A stretch of 64,000 bases of DNA from Streptomyces cathayae (GCF_029760955.1 NZ_CP121682.1:5146001-5210000); one strand, 5' to 3'. Counted from the stretch's first letter, positions 1 to 8,971 are shown. Notes: generated from the sequence alone by a model not told the origin. Program-made: numbers and translations.

Positions 1-1452
1 GTTGGCTTTCCCCGGAGCCGAGTCTCCCGCCGCCCCGGCAACGTTGGCGTCGCCGGTATGAGCACCGACGGGGGCAGGATCACGACGGGCGAGACTTTCC
101 AGCAGCTCCCGGTCCGCCGCCGACAGTTCCACCTTCGCCGGCGCCGCCGTCCCGTCCGCGCGGACGACCGAGCCGTCGTCCAGGTTCAGGCGGGTGCCGT
201 CGGGCCACTCCACGACGTTGTCGCGGATGACCGGCGTGTCGTCGGCGACCCGGACCACGCTGCCGTCGGGCTGGACGCGCCCCGCACCGGCGAGGACGTC
301 GTCGTAGGCGCCCGCGTGCACGCCCCGCAGGCCGGCGAACAGGTCGGCGACCTTGACCGTGCCGAACGTCGCGGCCTTGCCCAGGTACGTCATGGGATCG
401 ACCAGCCGGGCCGTCCTGCCGAGCGCGCCGACCGTGCGGGCCACCGCGCCGCTCTTCGCGGCTGCTCCGGCGCCTCCGGTGAACACAGTGGTCAGGACGT
501 TGAAGGTGACCGCGCCGCCCGCCCGTGCGGGGTTCTCGCCCCACTGGTCCCAGGCGACCAGCGCCTTGCCCGTCTCCTTGACCGCGTTGCGGGAGTCGCG
601 CAGGTAGGAGGGCAGTTTGTCCTCGGGCATCGCCCAGTAGGCGGCGCCGACGACGGGCACCGCGGTGATGAGCACGCCGGTCGCGAGCTTGCCGAGCCCT
701 TTCCATGCCTCGCCCGCCGCGTCCCAGCCGTCGAAGCCGACGAGGGTGCCCAGGCCCTGGATCGTGCCCCACACCCCGTCGACGACGAATCCCTTGCCGA
801 ACTCCCACACCTGGTGGCCCAGCCAGTCGAGCCCGTGCCGCTCCTTCTCCACGATGTTGCCCCAGGGCAGTTCCTCGGACTGGTTCAGCAGCTCGGCGGT
901 GAAGCCGTAGGTGCGGGTGCCGCGCTCCACCAGGCGCTTGTCCGCGCCGTCCTCGAGGATCAGCTTCGAGCCGCCCACCAGCGCGGTGATCGTGTCGTGG
1001 CAGGTGATCTCCGCCAGCCAGAAGGCCTCCGTGGTGGCGTTGACGTCGTACACCAGGTCGTTGTTGAGCTGGACGTTGTCGTCGTCCTCGCGCCAGTCGT
1101 CGTCTCCCGCTATCTGCTGCCGGAAGGTTTCCGCACGCCGCTTGAGGCTCTTCAGCCTGGCCACCAGCGGCTGGATCTCCGTCTCGTACGCGCTGAGGGC
1201 CGCCGCGACCTTCTCCAGATCGTCGGCGAACTCGTCCGCCTTGGCCGCCACCGGCGCGGTCGTGGCGAACAACTGCTCCGCCTCCGGTGCCGTGTAGCAC
1301 GCCGACAGCCCCTGGAAGCGGGTGTGCACGTCGGATCCCGACTGGCGGAAGGCGAGGGCCTCCCCCGTCAGCAGCATGTGATCCGTGCCCAGTTGCTCCA
1401 GGTCGCCGGTGAACTGCGGGATCTTCTGCGGGTCGATCAGGTCCGTGCTCAC
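1..1452 (-). CDS. Large WXG100-like T7SS substrate / polymorphic toxin N-terminal part (3' end outside window)
   Basis: The frame is open from a GTG at 1452 to the window edge, giving 484 residues without a stop. Residues 1-110 form a helical ESAT-6-like region (LAFRQSGSDVHTRFQGLSA, then a predicted coiled coil around residues 60-115). A hydrophobic, glycine-rich segment near residues 215-300 (VLITAVPVVGAAYWAMP, FTGGAGAAAKSGAV) resembles the pre-toxin linker of type VII secretion effectors. Any C-terminal effector domain lies beyond the edge. The start overlaps the stop of the upstream DUF6507 gene by 4 nt (GTGA), so translation is probably coupled. The family assignment rests on architecture and neighbours; no toxin motif is visible. 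An internal leftward frame at 80-1300 is a shadow of this one. Confidence 0.7.
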   Translation of the reverse strand, partial: MSTDLIDPQKIPQFTGDLEQLGTDHMLLTGEALAFRQSGSDVHTRFQGLSACYTAPEAEQLFATTAPVAAKADEFADDLEKVAAALSAYETEIQPLVARLKSLKRRAETFRQQIAGDDDWREDDDNVQLNNDLVYDVNATTEAFWLAEITCHDTITALVGGSKLILEDGADKRLVERGTRTYGFTAELLNQSEELPWGNIVEKERHGLDWLGHQVWEFGKGFVVDGVWGTIQGLGTLVGFDGWDAAGEAWKGLGKLATGVLITAVPVVGAAYWAMPEDKLPSYLRDSRNAVKETGKALVAWDQWGENPARAGGAVTFNVLTTVFTGGAGAAAKSGAVARTVGALGRTARLVDPMTYLGKAATFGTVKVADLFAGLRGVHAGAYDDVLAGAGRVQPDGSVVRVADDTPVIRDNVVEWPDGTRLNLDDGSVVRADGTAAPAKVELSAADRELLESLARRDPAPVGAHTGDANVAGAAGDSAPGKAN

Positions 1453-1838
1453 GTGCCCCCCTGCGCCCCGCCCGCCCCCGGCAGGTCGATCTTCGGCTCC
1501 TTCAGCGCGTTCGCCTGGGCCTGCGCGGCCATCTTCAGATCGCCCTTGACGTACTCGTTGGTCGCGGTGGCCGCCCCGTTGAGGGAGTTCGACGTGCGCA
1601 CCGCGACGTACATCAGCTTCTCCTGGTAGGCGGTGAAGAACTCGCCCAGCGCCGCCGCGACCGGCCCCTGGACCCCGCTCTTCTCCACGCCGCCCTGCTG
1701 GACCGTGCCGGCGGACTTCGCCGCACTCGGCAGCGTCTCCTGCAGGGCCTTCCCGGTGTCCGAGAGGCCCTCGGCCGCCTCCGCCGTCTTCGTGAGAACG
1801 CGCTGTACGCCGGACGGCGAGATGTCCCACCCCGTCAT
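1449..1838 (-). CDS. DUF6507 family protein, ESAT-6-cluster component
   Basis: This is a 129-residue, alanine-rich, mostly helical protein beginning MTGWDISPSGV. I recognise that opening as the DUF6507 family found beside Streptomyces WXG100 genes. It has no signal peptide or membrane segment and no known enzymatic motif. The middle (GEFFTAYQEKLMYVAVRTSN) has the length and helical look of one WXG100 hairpin arm. It sits between the ESAT-6-like gene and the large substrate gene, and its stop overlaps the next start, so it is probably a chaperone or co-secreted partner of the large protein. That role is inferred from position only. Confidence 0.7.
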   Translation of the reverse strand: MTGWDISPSGVQRVLTKTAEAAEGLSDTGKALQETLPSAAKSAGTVQQGGVEKSGVQGPVAAALGEFFTAYQEKLMYVAVRTSNSLNGAATATNEYVKGDLKMAAQAQANALKEPKIDLPGAGGAQGGT

Positions 1839-1896
1839 GTGGATTCCCCGTAACTCCCGTGCGCCGTCATTCCAGCCGTGCGCCGACGCGACCGCG

Positions 1897-2208
1897 TCAG
1901 CCGATGTTGTCGACCGCCGCCCGCGCCTTCGCCATCGTCGCCTGGGCCGTCCCGTCGTTGTCCTCGAGGGTGGTGCGCACCAGTTGGATGATGCTGCGTA
2001 CCTCGTTGGCCGCGCGGTTCCAGCGCACTTCCTTGCCGTGGTACTCCTCGGAGACCCCGTCGGCCTGGAAGTCGGCCATGGCGGCCTTCACGGCCTTGTC
2101 GCGGTCGGCCAGTACGCGCTCCAACTGGCCGACGATGCCCTGCAGGCCGCCCTGCACCTCGCTCGACGCGCCGGTGTCGTAGGAGCGGCGGTCCAGATTC
2201 TGGCCCAT
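1897..2208 (-). CDS. ESAT-6 family small protein
   Basis: The product is 103 residues from ATG 2208, which has a run of five G about 11 nt upstream. An in-frame TTG at 2214 is less likely as start. The sequence is two amphipathic helices separated by a turn, with EYHGKEVRWNRAANEVRSII in the second half, in the size class of WXG100/ESAT-6 proteins. A clear WXG tripeptide is not present. Such proteins normally dimerise and are exported by the ESX/type VII machinery. None of the Ecc core genes lies in this window, so the secretion apparatus must be elsewhere or to the left. Confidence 0.7.
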   Translation of the reverse strand: MGQNLDRRSYDTGASSEVQGGLQGIVGQLERVLADRDKAVKAAMADFQADGVSEEYHGKEVRWNRAANEVRSIIQLVRTTLEDNDGTAQATMAKARAAVDNIG

Positions 2209-2253
2209 CGTCAAAACCCCCTGTGGTTGTCGGTCTCTGTCCCGGCTACGGGT

Positions 2254-2586
2254 CTAGCGCGCGCCGAAGCGGGCCGCGTCGAAGTTCGCCGCACCCATGT
2301 TCTTGTGGGCGTTGTCCTGCTGTTCCACGTCACCGGTGCCGAACGCGGTGTCCATACCGCCCTGGCCTTCGAGGATCGCGCCCAGCGACTGGTTCAGCGC
2401 GGCGGTGATCTCGTCCGCCCGCGTCTTGAACGAGTCGAAGGCGACCTTTCCGGATCCGTTGAACTTGCCCTCCAGCGGCTCGGCCGCCTGGATGAGCATG
2501 CGGATCAGCGTGCCCAGGTCGGTGCTCGAACCGACCGTGTTCTTGCCCAGATCCGACAGGGTCGTGGACCCCATGTCGAACTTCAT
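2254..2586 (-). CDS. WXG100/ESAT-6-like protein, first gene of the cluster
   Basis: This 110-residue protein begins MKFDMGSTTLSDLGKNT. It has a long helix, a turn at FNGSGKVAFDSFKTRADEIT (the FNGSG position corresponds to the WXG turn), and a second helix. The C-terminal tail (DNAHKNMGAANFDAARFGAR) is polar. It lacks the canonical tryptophan but has the length and repeat pattern of the family. It heads a leftward set of four genes (2586 to the edge) with gaps of 45 and 58 nt and then a 4-nt overlap. The promoter should lie in 2590-2700, but I see no clear -10/-35. Confidence 0.68.
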   Translation of the reverse strand: MKFDMGSTTLSDLGKNTVGSSTDLGTLIRMLIQAAEPLEGKFNGSGKVAFDSFKTRADEITAALNQSLGAILEGQGGMDTAFGTGDVEQQDNAHKNMGAANFDAARFGAR

Positions 2587-2854
2587 GTGTCACCCCCGTG
2601 CGTCACGTACACATCACAAACTCGTTCGAACATGCTGTCGCACAACCCGTCGCGGATGCAACGCCGTTGAGCATGATGTGACGTGATCCGGACATGTCGG
2701 GGACGACGTCCCACGGCTCGCCGGGAAAGTTTTTCCGCGAAGGCGTACAACCCTCCCCACACCCCGCGGGTCGTACGTGCTGTCAGGACTTCTGTGGGGG
2801 GACCCGGGGGGGATCCGAGAGGTTCTGACGGGGGAGGGAACAGGGGGAGGGAGC

Positions 2855-2888
2855 CGAGGGGGCCCGGTCGACGGACCGGGCCCCCTCG
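2855..2888. terminator. Strong hairpin downstream of rbsD
   Basis: The arms CGAGGGGGCCCGGTC (2855-2869) and GACCGGGCCCCCTCG (2874-2888) pair perfectly over 15 bp around a 4-nt loop. It lies 15 nt beyond the rbsD stop and would end the leftward ribose operon. The rest of 2587-2903 holds no gene, only the presumed promoter of the WXG100 cluster. Confidence 0.8.
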
Positions 2889-2903
2889 AAGCGTGCGGGA
2901 CGT

Positions 2904-3293
2904 TCAGAAGAACACCCCGCACCGCAGCAGCACGTTCGCGTACGGTCGGGCCTCGCCGGTGCGGACGACGAGGCGGGCGCCGGCGGTCAGTTCCTTGAGG
3001 TGTTCGTGGGGGACCAGGTCGAGGGCGGGGAAGTGGCCCGCCAGCAGCTCCGCGGCGGCCGGGTTGGCCTGCCGGATCTCGGTGGCGGCCGTCGCGCCCT
3101 CGATGACCAGCTCGGCCAGCAGTCCCTCCAGCACCTCCGCGAAGGACGGCACCCCGGCCCGGAAGGCCAGGTCCACCACGCGCGGCCCGTCCGGGATCGG
3201 CATGCCCGCGTCGCACACCAGCACCCGGTCGGTGTGGCCCAGTTCGGCCAGCGCGCCGCACAGGTGCCGGTTCAGGATCCCGCCTTTCCTCAC
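2904..3293 (-). CDS. rbsD: D-ribose pyranase
   Basis: RbsD interconverts the pyranose and furanose forms of ribose so that ribokinase receives its furanose substrate. The 129 residues match the family's usual 130. They begin MRKGGILNRHLCGALAELGH and contain the conserved VCDAGMPIPDG, with the catalytic His near residue 20, and the C-terminal motif RTGEARPYANVLL. ATG 3293 overlaps the rbsK stop by 4 nt (ATGA), so it is translationally coupled and last in the operon. Confidence 0.95.
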   Translation of the reverse strand: MRKGGILNRHLCGALAELGHTDRVLVCDAGMPIPDGPRVVDLAFRAGVPSFAEVLEGLLAELVIEGATAATEIRQANPAAAELLAGHFPALDLVPHEHLKELTAGARLVVRTGEARPYANVLLRCGVFF

Positions 3294-4195
3294 AGCGCCG
3301 CGACCTCCTCGGCCGTCGGGAAGGACACCTGCGCGCCCTCCCGGGTGACCGTCACCGCGCCCACCCGGGCCGCGTACGCCGCCGCGTCGGCCAGGGACTC
3401 GCCCAGACCCAGCCGCCAGGCCAGCGCGGCGGTGAAGGAGTCGCCCGCACCCGTGGTGTCCACGGCCCGCACCTTCACCGGGGGGATGCGGGAAACCCCG
3501 TCGGACGAGGCCACCAGCGAGCCCTCGCCGCCCAGCGTCACCACCACCGAGCGGGGGCCCTTCGCGAGCAGCAGCCGCGCCCAGTCCTCGGGCTCCTCGC
3601 CGGGACGTGCTCCCTCGCCGAGGATCACCTTCGCCTCGTGCTCGTTGACGATCAGCGGGTCGCAGACCGACAGCACCTCGTCCGGCAGGGGCTGCGGCGG
3701 CGACGGGTTCAGCACGAACCTGCTGTCCGGCGCCAGCGAACGCGCCACCTCCACCACCGTCTCCAGCGGGATCTCCAGCTGGGTGGAGACCACCCTGGCG
3801 GCGCGGAGGAGGTCCCCGGCGGCCCGTACGTCACCGGGGGTGAGCCGGCCGTTGGCGCCCGGGGAGACGACGATGCTGTTGTCCCCGGACGGGTCCACCG
3901 TGATCAGCGCGACGCCGGTCGGCGCCCCGCCCACCAGCACGCCCGCCGTGTCCACCCCGGCCTCCCGCTGCGAGTCCAGCAGCAGCCGTCCGTGCGCGTC
4001 GTCGCCGACCCGGGCCAGCAGGGCCGTCCGGGCGCCGAGCCGGGCGGCGGCGACCGCCTGGTTGGCGCCCTTGCCGCCCGGGTGGACGACCAGGTCGGAG
4101 CCGAGCACCGTCTCCCCGGCGTCCGGCCGGCGCTCGACGCCGATCACCAGGTCGGCGTTGGCCGACCCCACGACCAGCAGGTCGTAGTCGTACAT
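3290..4195 (-). CDS. rbsK: Ribokinase (PfkB family)
   Basis: Ribokinase phosphorylates D-ribose at O5 with ATP. The 301-residue product has the N-terminal PfkB signature (GGKGANQAVAAARLGA, about residues 40-55) and the C-terminal anion-hole/base motif DTTGAGDSFTAAL (about 245-258). I chose ATG 4195 because GGGGAGCC lies 5-12 nt upstream; an in-frame ATG at 4210 would put that site inside the gene. It is separated from the transporter gene by about 115 nt containing a strong hairpin. Confidence 0.95.
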   Translation of the reverse strand: MYDYDLLVVGSANADLVIGVERRPDAGETVLGSDLVVHPGGKGANQAVAAARLGARTALLARVGDDAHGRLLLDSQREAGVDTAGVLVGGAPTGVALITVDPSGDNSIVVSPGANGRLTPGDVRAAGDLLRAARVVSTQLEIPLETVVEVARSLAPDSRFVLNPSPPQPLPDEVLSVCDPLIVNEHEAKVILGEGARPGEEPEDWARLLLAKGPRSVVVTLGGEGSLVASSDGVSRIPPVKVRAVDTTGAGDSFTAALAWRLGLGESLADAAAYAARVGAVTVTREGAQVSFPTAEEVAAL

Positions 4196-4255
4196 GGAAT
4201 GGCTCCCCACATGGTCGTCGTACGGTCGTCACACGGTTGTCTGCGGCACGGTCGT

Positions 4256-4292
4256 CCGGGGGCGGCCGGTCGTGATGACCGACCGCCCCCGG
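4256..4292 (-). terminator. Intra-operon hairpin between transporter and kinase genes
   Basis: The 16-nt arms 4256-4271 and 4277-4292 pair at 15 of 16 positions around a 5-nt loop. The hairpin sits between the rbsCB stop (4312) and the rbsK start (4195). It has no U-run, so it may be a partial terminator or an mRNA-stabilising element that lowers kinase expression relative to the transporter. Confidence 0.6.
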
Positions 4293-4311
4293 TCCTGATC
4301 GCTCGTCGGTG

Positions 4312-6273
4312 TCAGCCGCTGAACTCGGCCACGTTCTCCTTCGTGACCACCTTCACCGGAACCATCACCGTCTCGTCGATCTTCTTGCCCTCGGCGGCGC
4401 GCAGCGCGTTGTCCACCGCGATCCTGCCCAGTTCGCGCGGCTGCTGCGCGACGGACGCGTACAGCGTGCCCTGCTCGACCGCCTTGAGGCCGTCCGGCGT
4501 GCCGTCGAAGCCGACGACCTGGACGGACTTTCCGGCCTTGGAGCCGAGTGCCTTGATCGCGCCGAGCGCCATCTCGTCGTTCTCGGCGAACACGCCGTCG
4601 ATGTCGGGGTGGGCCTGGAGCAGGTTCGTCATCACGTCGAGGCCCTTGGTGCGGTCGAAGTCCGCGGGCTGCTTGGCGACGACCTTGATGCCCGGGTACT
4701 CCTTCAGCCCCTCGGCGAAGCCGGAGCCGCGCTCGCGGCTGGCGGAGGTGCCCGCCTGGCCCTGGAGGATCACGATGGTGCCCTCGCCGCCCAGCTTCTC
4801 GGCGAGCGCCTCGGCGCCCTGCCGGCCGCCGGCCACGTTGTCGGAGGCGACCAGCGCGGACGTCTCGGCCTTGTTGACGCCGCGGTCCACGGCGATGACG
4901 GGGATGTCCGACTTGTTGGCGGAGCGCACCGCGGGTCCCGCAGCGTCCGAGTCCACCGGGTTGACGATGATCGCGTCGAGGCTGCCGCTGGTGAAGTTCT
5001 GCAGCTGGTTGGCCTGCTGCGAGGCGTCGTTCTGCGCGTCGGTGACGGTCAGGTCCAGGCCCTGCTTCCTCGCCTCCGCCTGCGCGCCCTCACGGATCTG
5101 CACGAAGAACGGGTTGTTGAGGGTCGACACGGACAGGCCGACCTTCTGCGCCTTCGCCTCCGAGGAGCCGTTGTGCAGGAAGGACAGCGCGCCGACGATC
5201 GCCGCCGCGACCACCGCGGCGAGCAGATAGGTCGCCGCCTGCTTCTTCCGGTCGCCTCCGCCCCCGCCCGGCGCACCGGACGCGGTCGGGGTCGCCCCCG
5301 CCTTGCGGCGCAGCGTGTCCAGGAGCACGGCCAGCGCGATGACCACGCCGATCACGACCTGCTGCCAGAACGCCGACACCGACAGGAGGTTGAGGCCGTT
5401 GCGCAGCACCGCCAGGATCAGCGCGCCGATCAGGGTTCCGGACGCCTTGCCGGTGCCGCCCGCGAGGGAGGCGCCGCCGATGACGACGGCGGCGATCGCG
5501 TCGAGTTCGTAGCCCTGCGCGGCCTGCGGCTGCGCGGAGGACAGCCGGGCGGCGAGCACGATGCCCGCGGCGGCGGCGAACAGGCCGGACAGCGCGTAGA
5601 TGGCGAGCTTCTGCCGCTTCACCCGCAGCCCGGACAGCCGGGCCGCCTCCTCGTTGCCGCCGATGGCGTACATGGAGCGGCCGATGTACGTGCGGCCGAG
5701 GACGAACGCCGTGATCAGGCCCATGACGATCATCACGAGCACCGGCACCGGCAGCCAGCCGCCGAGGGTGTCACCGAGGTGCGAGACGGAGTCGGGGAAC
5801 GGGATCGGGGAGCCCTGGGAGATCACCAGGGACAGACCGCGGGCCACCGACAGCATGGCGAGCGTCGCGATGAACGACGGCAGCCTGCCGTACGACACGA
5901 GGATGCCGTTGACCAGACCGCACGCGATGCCGGTGGCGATCGCCAGGAGCACCGCCAGCACCACGGGAACGCCCGCGGAGGTGGCGCTCCAGGCGAGGAC
6001 GGTGGCCGACAGTGCGGCGACCGAACCGACCGACAGGTCGATGCCCGCGGAGACGATCACGAAGGTGACGCCGAAGGCGAGGATCGCGACGACCGCCGCC
6101 TGGACGCCGATGTTGAGCAGGTTGTCGGCCGTCAGGAAGTCGCCGGACAGCGCCGACATGGCGATGACGAGGACGATGAGCGCGGTGAGCGCCCCGTTGT
6201 CGAGCAGGAGGCGGCGCAGGCCGCCCGAGGCGGAGCCCCTGCCCCCCGTGCTCTTGAGTGTGTCAGTGGCCAC
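4312..6273 (-). CDS. rbsC: Ribose ABC transporter: permease fused to substrate-binding protein
   Basis: One 653-residue chain carries two normally separate subunits. Residues 1-325 are an RbsC-type permease: multiple membrane helices, GIDLSVGSVAALSA, and the cytoplasmic EAA-like loop with GLRVKRQKLAIYALSG. A Gly-rich linker (ASGAPGGGGGDRKKQ) is followed by one more membrane segment (TYLLAAVVAAAIVGALSFL). Residues 370-653 are an RbsB-type periplasmic-binding fold (VGLSVSTLNNPFFVQIREGA; AVDRGVN; VVGFDGTPDGL). The binding domain would therefore be tethered outside the membrane rather than a free lipoprotein. GTG 6273 overlaps rbsA by 11 nt. The ribose specificity is inferred from rbsK/rbsD in the same operon. 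Confidence 0.93.
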   Translation of the reverse strand: MATDTLKSTGGRGSASGGLRRLLLDNGALTALIVLVIAMSALSGDFLTADNLLNIGVQAAVVAILAFGVTFVIVSAGIDLSVGSVAALSATVLAWSATSAGVPVVLAVLLAIATGIACGLVNGILVSYGRLPSFIATLAMLSVARGLSLVISQGSPIPFPDSVSHLGDTLGGWLPVPVLVMIVMGLITAFVLGRTYIGRSMYAIGGNEEAARLSGLRVKRQKLAIYALSGLFAAAAGIVLAARLSSAQPQAAQGYELDAIAAVVIGGASLAGGTGKASGTLIGALILAVLRNGLNLLSVSAFWQQVVIGVVIALAVLLDTLRRKAGATPTASGAPGGGGGDRKKQAATYLLAAVVAAAIVGALSFLHNGSSEAKAQKVGLSVSTLNNPFFVQIREGAQAEARKQGLDLTVTDAQNDASQQANQLQNFTSGSLDAIIVNPVDSDAAGPAVRSANKSDIPVIAVDRGVNKAETSALVASDNVAGGRQGAEALAEKLGGEGTIVILQGQAGTSASRERGSGFAEGLKEYPGIKVVAKQPADFDRTKGLDVMTNLLQAHPDIDGVFAENDEMALGAIKALGSKAGKSVQVVGFDGTPDGLKAVEQGTLYASVAQQPRELGRIAVDNALRAAEGKKIDETVMVPVKVVTKENVAEFSG

Positions 6274-7855
6274 GGGGGCCCTCCTTGCCGTTCTGGTCGG
6301 TGGTGCCGTCGTTCTTGCCGCCGGTGCCGGTGCCGGTGCCGGTGTTTGTGCCCGCGCCGGTGTCCGTGCCGGCGCCGACCGCGAGGGCCATCACGGCGTC
6401 CTGCGTGGCGCCCTCGGCCGGCAGTTCGCCCGCGATGCGGCCCTGGGCCATCACCAGCACCCGGTCGCTCATGCCGAGCACCTCGGGCAGGTCGCTGGAG
6501 ATCATCAGGACGGCGGCGCCGGCCGCGGTGAGTTCGTTGATCAGCTGGTAGATCTCGACCTTGGCGCCGACGTCGATCCCGCGCGTCGGCTCGTCGAGGA
6601 TCAGCACCCTGGTGTCGGCGAGCAGCCACTTGCCGATGACGACCTTCTGTTGGTTGCCGCCGGAGAGGGTGCGCACGTGCTGGCCGAGGCCCGCCATCCG
6701 CACCCCGAGCTGCTCGGCGATCCGGGCCGCCGCGGTGTGCTGGCCCTTGAGGTCGACGAGGCCCGCGCGGGTGGCCGAACGCAGCGTCACCAGACCCAGG
6801 TTCTCCTCGACCGAGGCGTCCAGGACGAGACCCTGGCCCTTGCGGTCCTCGGGGACGAGCCCCACCCCGGCCGTCATCGCCGCGTTGACGTCGTGCGCGC
6901 GCAGCGTACTGCCCGAGACCGTCACGGTCCCGCTGTCGTACGGGTCGGCGCCGAACACCGCGCGGACCACCTCGGTCCGCCCGGCGCCCACGAGACCCGC
7001 GATGCCGACGACCTCACCGGCGTGCACCTCGAAGCTCACGTCGTGGAAGACGCCGTCGCGGGTGAGGCCCTCGACCCGGAGCAGGGTGTCCCCGGCGTCG
7101 GGCCGACGGCGCGGGTACTGCTGCTCGATGGACCGGCCCACCATGAGGCGGACCAGTTCGTCCTCGGGCGTGGCGGCCGGGACCTGGCCGACGCTGCGGC
7201 CGTCCCGCAGGACGGTGACCCGGTCGCCCAGGGCGGCGATCTCCTCCAGGTGGTGCGTGATGAACACGATGCCCACGCCGTCCTCGCGCAGCCTGCGCAC
7301 GATGGAGAAGAGCCGGTCGACCTCCTCGGAGGTCAGCACCGCGGTCGGCTCGTCCATGATCAGCACGCGCGTGTCCAGGCTCAGCGCCTTCGCGATCTCG
7401 ACCATCTGCAGCCGTGCGATGCCGAGTTCGCGGACCCGCGCGGTGGGCGACACGCGGACGCCGACCCGCTCCAGGAGGACGGCGGCGTCGGCCTCCATCC
7501 GCTTGCGGTCGATCATCCCGAAGCGGCGCGGCTGCCGCCCCAGGAAGATGTTCTCGGCGACCGTCAGATCGGGTACGAGGTTGAACTCCTGGTAGATGGT
7601 GGCGATCCCGAGGCGCTCGGAGTCCTGCGCACCGTGGATGCGCACCTCCTCGCCGCCGACCAGGATGCGGCCCTCGTCGGGGGTGTAGGCGCCGGACAGC
7701 ATCTTGATGAGGGTGCTCTTGCCCGCGCCGTTCTCACCGAGCAGCACGTGCACCTCGCCGCGGCGCAGGTCGAAGTCGACGCTGTCGAGGGCGACCACGC
7801 CCGGGAAGGTCTTGCGGATGCCCTCGATGCGCAGCAACTCGTCCGGGTTGCTCAC
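6263..7855 (-). CDS. rbsA: Ribose ABC transporter ATPase (two ABC domains)
   Basis: The 530-residue chain has tandem ABC cassettes, as expected for CUT2 sugar importers. The first has Walker A GENGAGKST, and its LSG-like signature is degenerate (VRELGIARLQMVEIAKAL), followed by LIMDEPTAVL. The second lacks a full Walker A (GLVGAGRTE) but has LSGGNQQKV and LILDEPTRGID. The last 35 residues are a Gly/Thr tract (GAGTDTGAGTNTGTGTGT), probably disordered. GTG 7855 is preceded by AAAGGAGT at the right distance and overlaps the regulator's stop (GTGA). Earlier in-frame starts up to 7978 have no such site. Confidence 0.95.
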   Translation of the reverse strand: MSNPDELLRIEGIRKTFPGVVALDSVDFDLRRGEVHVLLGENGAGKSTLIKMLSGAYTPDEGRILVGGEEVRIHGAQDSERLGIATIYQEFNLVPDLTVAENIFLGRQPRRFGMIDRKRMEADAAVLLERVGVRVSPTARVRELGIARLQMVEIAKALSLDTRVLIMDEPTAVLTSEEVDRLFSIVRRLREDGVGIVFITHHLEEIAALGDRVTVLRDGRSVGQVPAATPEDELVRLMVGRSIEQQYPRRRPDAGDTLLRVEGLTRDGVFHDVSFEVHAGEVVGIAGLVGAGRTEVVRAVFGADPYDSGTVTVSGSTLRAHDVNAAMTAGVGLVPEDRKGQGLVLDASVEENLGLVTLRSATRAGLVDLKGQHTAAARIAEQLGVRMAGLGQHVRTLSGGNQQKVVIGKWLLADTRVLILDEPTRGIDVGAKVEIYQLINELTAAGAAVLMISSDLPEVLGMSDRVLVMAQGRIAGELPAEGATQDAVMALAVGAGTDTGAGTNTGTGTGTGGKNDGTTDQNGKEGPRGH

Positions 7856-8955
7856 GACGTACTCCTTTGTACGGGGGACGGGTGTACGGGGGACTGGATG
7901 GGTGCCGGAGGTTCGGACAGCGGCGGTTCGGACGCCGAGGGCCGGGGGGCCGGGGGGCGTGGGGCCGGTTCGCCGCACGAGCGGCGTACGACGAGCCGGG
8001 CGGGGAGGGTGACGGACTCACCGGGCCGCCCCTCGATCCGGTCGACCAGCGCGCGCACGGCGGCCCGCCCGAGGTCGCCCGTGGGCTGGGCGATCGCGGT
8101 GACCGGAGGATCGGTGTGCACGAACCAGGGGATGTCGTCGAACGCGGCGAGCCCGACGTCCTCGGGAACCCGCAGCCCGCGCGCCCGGACGGCGTCCAGC
8201 GCGCCGAGCGCCATCAGGTTGTCGGCCGCGAACACGACCTCGGGCGGCTCGGGCAGGGCGAGGAACCCCTCGGTGACCCGGCGGCCGCTGTCGGCCTGGA
8301 AGTCGCCCTGGCCGATGTAGGCGGCGGGCAGGGGGAGCCCGTACGCGCCGAGCGCCTCGCGGAAGGCGTCGACGCGCTCGCGTCCGGTCGTGGTGGCGGC
8401 CGGCCCCGCGATGATCGCGAGCCGCCGGTGCCCGAGCCCGTACAGGTGCGCCACGAGGTCCCGCACGGCCGTCCGCCCGTCCGACCGCACCACGGGCACG
8501 TCCACGCCCGGGATCCAGCGGTCGACGAACACCATGGGCGTCCCCGCACGGGCGGCCTCCAGCATCCGCGGCGAGCCGCCGTCGGTGGGGGAGACCAGCA
8601 GGCCGTCGATCCGGCGGTCCAGCAGGGTCGTGACGTGGTGGTCCTGGAGGTCGGGCCGCTCGTCGGCGTTGCCGATGATCACGCTGTAGCCCAGCGCGCG
8701 GGCCTCCTCCTCGACGGAGCGGGCCAGCTCGGTGAAGTACGGGTTCATGACGTCGCTGATCACCAGGCCGAGGGTGCGCGTCTGGTGGGTGCGCAGCGAC
8801 CGGGCGACGGCGTTAGGGCGGTAGCCCAGCGACCGGACGGCGGCCAGCACGCGGGTACGGGCGTGTGCGCTGACCGACGGGTGATCGTTCAGGACACGCG
8901 ACACCGTGGCGACCGAAACGCCCGCCTCGGCGGCGACGTCCTTGATGCTCGCCAT
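7852..8955 (-). CDS. rbsR: LacI-family ribose operon regulator
   Basis: This is a 367-residue LacI/GalR regulator. Residues 1-50 are the helix-turn-helix and hinge (MASIKDVAAEAGVSVATVSR, then GYRPNAVARSLR). Residues 60-335 are the sugar-sensing periplasmic-binding fold. The last 30 residues are a Pro/Ser-rich tail. ATG 8955 has AAGGAGGTGGAGGCG directly upstream; the ORF extends to 9114 but only this start fits. It is the first gene of the operon, so it autoregulates. Two operator-like palindromes lie 17 and 50 bp upstream. Ribose as the effector is inferred from the operon. Confidence 0.92.
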   Translation of the reverse strand: MASIKDVAAEAGVSVATVSRVLNDHPSVSAHARTRVLAAVRSLGYRPNAVARSLRTHQTRTLGLVISDVMNPYFTELARSVEEEARALGYSVIIGNADERPDLQDHHVTTLLDRRIDGLLVSPTDGGSPRMLEAARAGTPMVFVDRWIPGVDVPVVRSDGRTAVRDLVAHLYGLGHRRLAIIAGPAATTTGRERVDAFREALGAYGLPLPAAYIGQGDFQADSGRRVTEGFLALPEPPEVVFAADNLMALGALDAVRARGLRVPEDVGLAAFDDIPWFVHTDPPVTAIAQPTGDLGRAAVRALVDRIEGRPGESVTLPARLVVRRSCGEPAPRPPAPRPSASEPPLSEPPAPIQSPVHPSPVQRSTS

Positions 8956-8971
8956 CGCCTCCACCTCCTTG

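Noticed and set aside
80..1300. Leftward 406-codon Arg/Gly-rich frame
   Set aside because: Shadow of the large WXG100-like gene in another frame; composition is typical of a GC-rich antiphase frame.
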